A DNA stretch of 64,000 nt from Papaver somniferum. Its lineage: Eukaryota > Streptophyta > Magnoliopsida > Ranunculales > Papaveraceae. The notes beneath the pieces are model-generated. The model saw only the letters and a program-made list of their open reading frames with translations, was not told the DNA's origin and did not search any database. The stretch spans positions 238,148,345 through 238,212,344 of the forward strand of contig NC_039358.1 of NCBI RefSeq assembly GCF_003573695.1. Reading direction: 5' to 3'. The position numbers and the translations under genes were made by a program. Below are positions 56,480 to 64,000 of this stretch, piece after piece. The first letter of the stretch is position 1. Each line of letters starts with the position of its first letter.

Positions 56480-57421
56480 GTTAATATAGACTAACCATTT
56501 ATTTCTGGCTCAAAGCCGGTAAGGGGTTATTATGTTTCATACTGTAGATATTCGTTTCGTGTATTTTCTTTGTTTGTTTTAGTTCGAACATCTGTTTTTT
56601 CTTCCAATTCAGACTTCTTATCCTAAATTGGTTGGTGGTTGATATGGTGGTTTAGTTTGTGGAGGATCGATGGTTTCTGGTTTGAATTTAGGTTTGATTT
56701 TCAGAATTGGTGGATGGTGATGTTGGTTTGGGTGTTTCACAACTCTTGTGGGTGTTTCCTCTCTATGTTTCATTAGGAAATATCGACTGATAGTTGTGAT
56801 TATCCTTTGGCGCTGATGGTGCGTTTTGGGTTTGTTTGAAAGTGGTTTTTGATGGTGGCTATAGTATCAGTGGTGATGATGGTGGTGGTAGAACTGGTGA
56901 TACAGCTTCCTTGCAACTTGTGTTGAGCAGTTGATCCTTTCCCTTGGATAAGTGATTCAATTGCTGGTTGCTTAAGGCTGGGACGAATCTCTTGATGGCA
57001 GCTTGCTTCAAGCTTGGTGATGGTGGTGCTGCTTTGTTGTTGCGCTTTTTTCAGGTGAGGAAGATGATACAGAAGCAGCCAGCCAGGGTTACGTTCGTTT
57101 CTGGATCGGGTCGGGTCTTTTTAGGTCTGGGTTTCTTAATGTGTACCTGGGCTTTGTATGTGTGCTTGTGACAGTTGGACCTTAGATGTGATACCTTCTG
57201 TTGTTGTTTGATGTACCAGTTGGTCTTTTGTACCAGATTTTCCGTGTGAGTTTCGGTTGTCCTCGAATGATATGTCCTAGGAATTTCCAATTGTAACTTA
57301 CTGAAGGTTTGTCGGTCACTAGTATGGTGTCATTGTCCTGTATGTCGAAGTAGGGGTCTGTAACTAACTGCTCTTGGGAGCTTACATCAAATGAATATCC
57401 CCTTTGTAAAAAAAAAAAAAA
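56480..57421 (+). mobile_element. Probable LINE (L1-type) 3' end fragment with poly-A tail
   Basis: GT-rich plus-strand sequence ends atgaatatcccctttgt followed by 14 A's (57408-57421), the ending seen in many plant L1 elements. The region lacks an RT domain, so only the 3' untranslated part would remain. The start and target duplication could not be found. Confidence 0.5.
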
Positions 57422-57536
57422 TTGGGCTCAACTGTGAATAGCCCAGTTGGCTACAGGGCGAACTCTGGCCAACTCTCGTAGATGAGGTCAGAAGTTGAGT
57501 CCTCGCTGCACCAAGAAAGTAACATTAAAATTAACC

Positions 57537-57850
57537 GGCATTCAGATTGATTAACTGGCATCTGGCCGGCAAAGTATTTGAACAATCTATCATTTTCTAT
57601 ATTTCTGAACCGGATCTCTACTTTGGGTTTGTAAGGTGGTTTAATACTTTTATGATATCTTTCATCGACTAAAACTAGAGCGTCTATAATTCTAAAACCG
57701 GATCCGGTTTCTGTAAGTTCTGATTTCGATTCCGGCTTCAAATCATGTGAAACCGGAACTGATTACTAACCTTGGCTCCGGCTCTATCAGAATAAATTTT
57801 TGTTACGAATTCAACTAGAAAAACCAGAAGTTCAGAACTGACAAGAAACA
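57537..57850. repeat. Fifth copy of the flank block, next to HSP70
   Basis: gattgattaactggcatctggccggc and atcattttctat (57543-57600) match the peptide flank; 57690-57850 matches 53150-53510. It lies about 250 bases beyond the HSP70 stop codon. Confidence 0.65.
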
Positions 57851-58096
57851 CTGTCTGCTCTGAACAAAAACAAAAATCCAAGAATAGCGAATTAAAGCCA
57901 CAAAATACTGATAAAACTTAAATTTCATACATAAAAATAAATTCCTCTACTTAAATGAAGTCTAAAGCATGAAATAAATAAAAGATACAGCCTAACTAAA
58001 ACCAATCTTAGGCACTTCTAGCTCGTGTTAAAGGACAATTTTTACTTACCAGAAGTAACAATGTCAGGACCAGCACGAGCCTGCTACTGGTATATC

Positions 58097-60198
58097 TTAG
58101 TTATTAAGATAAAGATCACATAGGCTCTCCAGCTTCTCCTGCTTTGCCTGGACCTGGGCTACGTCAGCAACCTGATTGATATCCAACCACTCAAATGCGT
58201 CACTAATTGCCTCTTCGATCTTCTTCTTAGCTTTTGTTGCTATCTTCCCTTCTGCACCTTCGACTGCGTTCCTTACGTCGTATATGTAGTTTTCAAAGGC
58301 ATTCCTAGACTCCACTTTCTTCTTGTGTTCTTCATCTTCGGCTTGGTATTTCTCAGCTTCCTGAACCAACTTCTCAATCTCTTCCTTGGACAACCTTCCC
58401 TTGCTGTTTGTAATGGTGATCTTACTTGAGCTCCCACTTGTAGTGTCCTTGGCAGATACATTCAGTATACCGTTTGAATCGATATCAAAAAGTACAGAGA
58501 TCTTTGGAGTACCACGAGGTTGTGGAGGAATTCCTTCTAACTTGAACTTGCCCAACAAGTTGTTTTCGCTGGTTTTAGCTCTCTCACCCTCATACACCCG
58601 AATCTTCACAACCGTTTGTCCATTCTCAGTTGTAGTGAAGTCGTTCTTTTGCTTCCTGTTGGGAATGCTGGTGTTCCTAGGAATAACCACATTCATAACA
58701 CCTCCAACTGTTTCGATACCAAGAGAAAGAGGGGTGACATCAAGTAACACCAGGTCCTGCACCTTCTCATTACTCTCGCCACTCAGTATAGCAGCTTGCA
58801 CTGCAGCACCATAAGCCACAGCTTCATCAGGGTTGATGTTCTTGCAGAGTTCCTTCCCATTAAAATAATCCTGCAATAGAGACTGAACCTTGGGAATTCT
58901 AGTGGATCCACCTACGAGCACAATTTCCTGGATTGTCTTCTTGTCCATTTCAGCATCCTTCAAACACTTCTGAACAGGTTCCATACATTTCTGGAATAGA
59001 TCCATGTTCAATTGTTCGAATTTAGCGCGAGTGACTGATGTATGAAAATCAATATCTTCATAGAAAGAATCAATCTCAATGGTTGTCTGAGTTGTGGATG
59101 AGAGAGTCCTCTTTGCCCTCTCACATGATGTTCTCAACCTCCTGAGAGCCCTTGGGTTCTCACTGATGTCCTTTTTATGCTTCTTCTTGAACTCTTGAAC
59201 GAAGAAATTAACCATCCTGTTATCAAAGTCCTCTCCTCCGAGATGGGTATCCCCAGCTGTAGCCTTGACTTCAAACATACCCTCCTCGATGGTGAGTATC
59301 GAAACATCAAAAGTACCCCCACCAAGATCAAAGATAAGAACATTTTTTGCACCAGCATTACCAGCCTTCTTATCAAGACCGTATGCAATGGCAGCAGCTG
59401 TAGGTTCATTAATGATGCGCATTACATTAAGGCCAGCAATGGCTCCAGCATCCTTGGTAGCTTGTCGCTGTGAATCACTGAAGTAAGCAGGGACTGTAAC
59501 AACAGCATTCTTAACACTTGAACCAAGATAAGTTTCAGCAATTTCTCGCATCTTTACGAGAACCATGGAAGAGACTTCTTCAGCTGAAAACTCTACATCT
59601 TTTCCTTTGTAATTGACTTGAACCATGGGTTTCTCGCCTTTGCCAGCAATAACCTTGAAAGGCCAAAGCTTCATATCACTCTGAACAGTGCTATCGCCGA
59701 TCTTCCTACCAATCAAACGTTTCACATCTACAAACAAAATACTAATTCAGAAAACGATTTCGAGATGCAAATTCTGAAAGCAGTGAGGTTCTGATAATAT
59801 AATTCACTGAAACTATCTTCATAATATTCACAATAGCGTCTACAAATTGAAGCTAACCATAGACAGATACAAACTCTTACAGTTAATAACTTCATAAAGA
59901 GATATTAAACTAATAACACAAAATCACAAAATTTCAAATTTAGATACAAAAACTGCTGTAGAAAGATGTCAAAAAGCTTACCAAAAACGGTGTTGATAGG
60001 GTTTGCGGCAGCTTGATTCTTAGCAGCATCACCAATCAAACGTTCAGTATCAGTAAAAGCAACATAAGAAGGTGTAGTTCTGTTCCCTTGATCGTTAGCT
60101 ATGATTTCAACACGGTCATTCTGCCATACTCCAACACATGAATAGGTTGTTCCTAAATCTATCCCTATTGCTGCTTCTCCTGCTACCTTCTCGGCCAT
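58097..60198 (-). CDS. HSP70: Cytosolic-type HSP70 chaperone, two exons, 615 aa, without the C-terminal EEVD
   Basis: Exon 1 is 60198-59982, intron 59981-59728 (GTAAGC...TAG), exon 2 59727-58097; the join gives [13 protein letters not shown] as in all plant cytosolic HSP70s. HSP70 binds unfolded proteins in an ATP-driven cycle. Visible: IDLGTTYS (residues 13-20), [14 protein letters not shown] (about 204-217), [13 protein letters not shown] (about 340), then the substrate-binding part ([38 protein letters not shown]) and the helical lid. The lid ends in [22 protein letters not shown] and the protein stops after LYLNN, some 35 residues short of the usual 650. The Gly/Met-rich tail and the EEVD motif that docks TPR co-chaperones are missing. 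The start is [10 protein letters not shown]; an upstream in-frame ATG is non-standard. The only apparently complete large host gene in the window. Confidence 0.95.
59728..59981 (-). other. HSP70 intron
   Basis: 254-bp AT-rich intron with GT...AG ends, placed after the codon for Phe of NTVF, the position conserved in plant cytosolic HSP70 genes and matching the donor in the three truncated copies. Confidence 0.9.
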
Positions 60199-60274
60199 TC
60201 TAATAAAGATAATCAAAACACAAACTCAAAGAAGTTACAAAGAAGAAAACTCAACTTTAAAACTAGAAAAGATG

Positions 60275-60332
60275 CGTGTATATACATAGGTTTTTGCGAG
60301 TTAAATTAAGAATTCTATATATGTTTCTTGAA
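60275..60332 (-). promoter_or_regulatory. HSP70 core promoter: TATA box and heat-shock-element-like site
   Basis: A TATA-like gtatatac (60277-60284) lies about 80 bases before the ATG. At 60325-60332 TTC-tt-GAA forms two units of a heat shock element; I do not see a well-phased third unit, so strong heat induction is not certain. Confidence 0.45.
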
Positions 60333-60334
60333 AC

Positions 60335-63060
60335 AACTCAGTCTGTGGCTCCTACTTCTTCTGCAGTATTTGTTATATTGAGAAACTCATAGATTCGTGA
60401 CCAAAAAAATCTTATGCGCAAAAACGTTTTTTTTTTCCTTTTTTATAGCGGACTCAGGCCTGATTTGGATCTAACTCGTCAGCTGAGTCATCTTCCAGAC
60501 TCTTATTAGATTCAGACTGATCAGTTGCACAGATTTAAGAATGTGAATATTTAGTTTAACTCGATAGACATCCATCTAATCAGTGGGACTTAAAGTCATG
60601 AGCACTTATGTGAATAACCAACAGTCATGCGAGTCAAATCATAACTAGACTCAGATAAGTCAGAAAACAAGCAATTTTTGAGCAGAGCATGCAAACAGTC
60701 TCTTTTCCGAGTCTCTGAACTAGCAACTATCAAGGCCATGTGGAACGAAACTGCAAGCAGGATTTGTTTTTCACTCCATCAATTATTCAGAGCACAACGT
60801 CACTGCAGGCAGTAGGTAGAACTATCAGAATTTGTTCCATATAAATAGTCTACTTCGGAGCTTAACATCACTTCAAATGAATAGTGAGCTAATCCTCCTG
60901 TACCAGCAAATATGGTTTTCCCATTTCTACCTATTCTCATAATTTGAATTAGAAGTAAACAAATTAATTCTTATTGTATACGCAGCTTAGAGAAACCACG
61001 GAAACATAAATATTGTATGAAATAAAGCCTATGTCAGATCAACTCAAAATTGATCATGTTTGTAATCTAACGGTACCTTATTGAACGACTCTGATCAAAC
61101 ACAGGACTTTTCTGCTGCTGCCTTGTTCCTAACACTCACCTGCGAATTTCAAGCAAAGAATGAATTATTTCCTATACCAAGAGATGAAGAGAATCTTTTG
61201 CAATAGTTCAAGAATAGAAGTAGAGAGAGCTACAATTTCAAACTTACTGAAAACCAAAAGCTACAGAACAGAACAAAAAGGATTTATCTCAACAATCAAC
61301 AGCCAACAGGACTTATGAGCTCAATAACATGCTGACAATAATAAACAGTTTAATGGAAGTCTGATAGTTCAGGTGGATAACAGACAAGTTAAATGACAAT
61401 TAGCGCAGGAATGTAACATACCCCAATTTTCGTTGCCTTAACCATATGTAATTCACATATCTTTTTGTTGACTGTACCCAAATCTAAACGAATTTAATCA
61501 CTTGGCCAATTTAAACTTAATATTTCTAGCGTAGAGTTCAATGAATTCACTGTGAGATAACACATAGCGGTATCAACTCAAATGGCTAAATAAGCCATTT
61601 AACGCAAACTGTGAATATCCGAAACAGATATAGTCCATCAAATAACAAGCGAGCAATTCTGTTTCAAGTAAAATGTAAGTCCAACACATCAAAATACAAT
61701 GTTCCCAGAACCGACAGACTTAAGGGTACACTATTGCATACAAACGTAGGTCTACTACTCTTACAGTTGAAATCGGACATGAGGAATGTTTCAAGCTGCA
61801 ATGGGTTATCTGGAATCTAATTAAAACTACTAGTCAGTTTCTTAAAACATTTACAATGGAAATAATCGAAAAACATCTAGATTCAAACATAAACTTAGAT
61901 ACTATTGAAACTTAACAAGTGATTTTAAGCTCTGAAGAACCCATAGATTGTAGCAGCTGCAGTCCTTAAGACAAATAGGTTATTGGTTCAGATGAATAGA
62001 ACCCATAGACCCTAATTCCAGATTGAAAACAGTTGAAATGAAAATTTTAGGGTTCAGTAAAATGCAAAATGACTAAAAATGCTTACCAGCTATCAATCAG
62101 ATGCGAGAGGTTGACGAGGATGTGTGAGTGATTTATGTTTTAGGTTTCAAACACTACGAATCTGCAGATTATAGCGCCGAAATGTCTTGCCGCCACTGGC
62201 TCTATTTCTCTGCTGCCCTAAAACCCTTACAAAAACACTATCCGTTAATGAGATTTAGTCCCTCCTTTTATAGACTAACAAATTTGTAATAAGGGGCTTA
62301 AACTTTTCATAGTTTCCCATTTTCACCATTCAAATCAATTATGGGTTAACACCGATTTAAACTCCCGATTTCCAAGCTTTCATTTATTTTGTTTTGTATA
62401 GCACCAAATATTAATCAATTATTATTCAATAAAATAAGAAAAAAATGAATCAAAAGGGATCTAACATTGATTTAGTAGAGTTAATCACAAGTTAATTTGA
62501 TTAAGATTGGTGATACATCAATAATTAATTAGGAAATAACTCATGCTTCGCACCAGGTAATAACTTTTCACTAGTAAACTTATCAGTTAAAAAATAAGTT
62601 GGTAAAAAATTTAAGAAAAAACTTGAAAACATAAAATAATTTTAATATTTTGTCGTTCATAAGTCTCTTATTTGAAAATAAGAATGCTTTAGACACAAAG
62701 GAAGTATAGGATTGTCTTCATACTCTTCCCTCTCGTTTTAGTATTTTGGTAGAGAATGTCATCTAGCACAATACTTAAGTACATGAGAAATAGTAACAGA
62801 TAAAATCCATAATCTTCTCCAAAATAACTTAAATAAAATTGTTGAATATTAAAGATATTCTTTAGCAGGCTGCAGGGGCAAATATATGCATTGTCACACC
62901 AAAAGAAGAATGTTATTGGGGTTACATTGCACTTCATGGATGCCTAATTGTTCTTGTTGTGACTAAATGGGCTTTGGATGCCATCCGTTAGAACCAATCA
63001 GTTTTGGTTCTTATGATAGACAAACATCGAGACTTTATTATGTACTATTAATTCATCAGC
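60335..63060. other. No gene recognised upstream of HSP70
   Basis: AT-rich without long frames. Minus-strand splice-donor-like sites (agctGGTAAGC at 62085-62095; gcaGGTGAGTG at 61133-61142) and a GC-richer patch at 62090-62225 could be parts of an untranslated spliced transcript, but there is no direct support. Confidence 0.3.
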
Positions 63061-63062
63061 TA

Positions 63063-63692
63063 CGGTAAAAACTCCATATATTAAAAGTCTTGGGACTTCA
63101 GAAAATTATTAATATATGGAGTTTATTAATATAGGGAGGTATACTAAAACAAATGATTTTTTTGCTAATTCAAGTATTAAATGATAATGGATATGGATGT
63201 CGTCCTTAATCATCCAAATGAGCAACAAGTCGTATATGCTTTAACCAAAGAAGAAATCATCAATGGAATTAAACAAGAAGCAAAGGGAGATAATGCTGAT
63301 AATGATAATACAGAAATACCAAAAGTTTCATTTCAAAAAGCTTTAAACATGCTCTACAAGTTGGAAATTTTTTGGATTCTACAAGAAGGTGCCCGTAGTA
63401 GTGAGGTCTTACGCATCCGCAAATTAAAATGTTGCATCATTTCCTTAAAAAGCTATAGATAAGTATTTTATTCTAACTTAAATTTTGATGTAACAAGATC
63501 TATAAGTTTCCAATAATGACGTTTATATTAATATATGGAGATAAATTCCTTATGGTGGGACTAGAAAAATCTATTAATATTAAAATGTGGATGTTATTAC
63601 TGTTTACAACTGTCCCAAGTTGGGACTACGATTTTCTATTAATATATAAAATTTATTAATATATGGAGTATCAATATATGGAGTTTTTACTG
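63063..63692 (+). mobile_element. Internally deleted pogo/Lemi1-type (Tc1/mariner) DNA transposon, 630 bp
   Basis: The ends are inverted repeats CGGTAAAAACTCCATATATTA and (reverse complement) CAGTAAAAACTCCATATATTG, flanked by TA on both sides (63061-63062, 63693-63694). They match the ends of plant Emigrant/Lemi1-type elements (CAGTAAAACCTCTATAAATTA). A second inner copy of ttaatatatggagttt lies near each end. The body keeps the end of the transposase. Confidence 0.85.
63181..63462 (+). pseudogene. C-terminal end of a pogo/Tigger-like transposase
   Basis: About 80 residues match the last part of plant pogo-type (CENP-B/Tigger-like) transposases: YALTKEEIINGIKQEAKG, an acidic stretch, IPKVSFQKALNMLYKLEIFW, LQEG and IRKLKCCI. 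The DNA-binding and DDE catalytic parts are deleted. The Met at 63181 is probably accidental; real homology starts near residue 15. The frame ends at a TAG. Confidence 0.75.
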
Positions 63693-63694
63693 TA

Positions 63695-64000
63695 CATCTT
63701 ATCCAGTTGCGCCTACACATTTGCTTCTTGGGGACATTGCAGATTCCAAGTACCGTTCATGTTAAACTTTCATCATCAGATCAGAAAAGACGTATGGGGG
63801 TAGGAAGGGGGTGGTTGATGGGGGGAATAACATGACAGTTGTGAAAAGTAGGGTACAACAACCTCACCCAAGATTTCGCTTAGCAATCTGTATGGACTAA
63901 CTCCAATATACTTTTATGTGAATCAACTAGACAGTCAGACTCAATCTTAATAAAAAGTATATCAAAGAATTATATCTCAATTTCTCGATTCAATACTTAC
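63695..64000. other. Right edge, nothing recognised
   Basis: A G-rich patch (63795-63830) and AT-rich DNA. No gene or repeat end seen. Confidence 0.4.

Noticed and set aside
58386..59486. Plus-strand frames of 142, 98 and 73 codons
   Set aside because: Antisense shadows of the HSP70 second exon.

Overview
The window is nuclear DNA of a flowering plant, most likely a eudicot. It has spliced genes, AT-rich spacers, plant-type LTR retrotransposons (Ty1/copia and Ty3/gypsy), Helitrons, Mutator-like and pogo-type elements, a plant DMP (DUF679) membrane-protein gene and a cytosolic-type HSP70. The sequence alone does not name the species. Most of the window is transposon; real host genes are few.

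Left third (1-22.4 kb). A broken copia element (integrase end, RT, RNase H, 3' LTR) carries an internal tandem duplication. Its 3' LTR is split by a complete 8.06-kb gypsy-type element on the minus strand with 2,075-bp LTRs, a tRNA-Asp-type primer binding site, a gag gene, no pol and a perfect 5-bp target duplication (ATTAC). This matches the non-autonomous TR-GAG class. Next comes a decayed Tat-like gypsy element with a protease remnant on the plus strand and a multi-exon coiled-coil gene in antisense. A gypsy RT fragment, a small secreted six-cysteine peptide gene and a decayed Helitron with a recognisable helicase follow.

Middle (25.3-44.3 kb). Three head-to-tail copies of a 6.3-kb unit. 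Each holds the promoter and first exon of an HSP70 gene with its splice donor, a DMP gene, a small CACTA-like element and a Helitron 3' end. Every DMP copy is frameshifted, but copy 1 at a different place from copies 2 and 3, so the ancestral unit probably had an intact gene, or the assembly has homopolymer errors.

Right third (44.3-64 kb). A degenerate short-LTR element, a Mutator-like element with a 10-bp target duplication and an array of short hairpins, a second intact six-cysteine peptide gene with a nearby broken third copy, a gypsy LTR-protease fragment, a LINE-like tail, and the only complete housekeeping-type gene of the window: a two-exon HSP70 on the minus strand whose C-terminus lacks the EEVD tail. 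Copies of the same downstream block lie behind the peptide genes, near HSP70 and inside the 6.3-kb units, tying the host-derived parts together by segmental duplication. The window ends with an internally deleted pogo/Lemi1-type element that keeps the end of its transposase.

The host-gene theme is a locus of small secreted cysteine-rich peptides next to HSP70 and DMP sequences that has been repeatedly duplicated and invaded by transposons.
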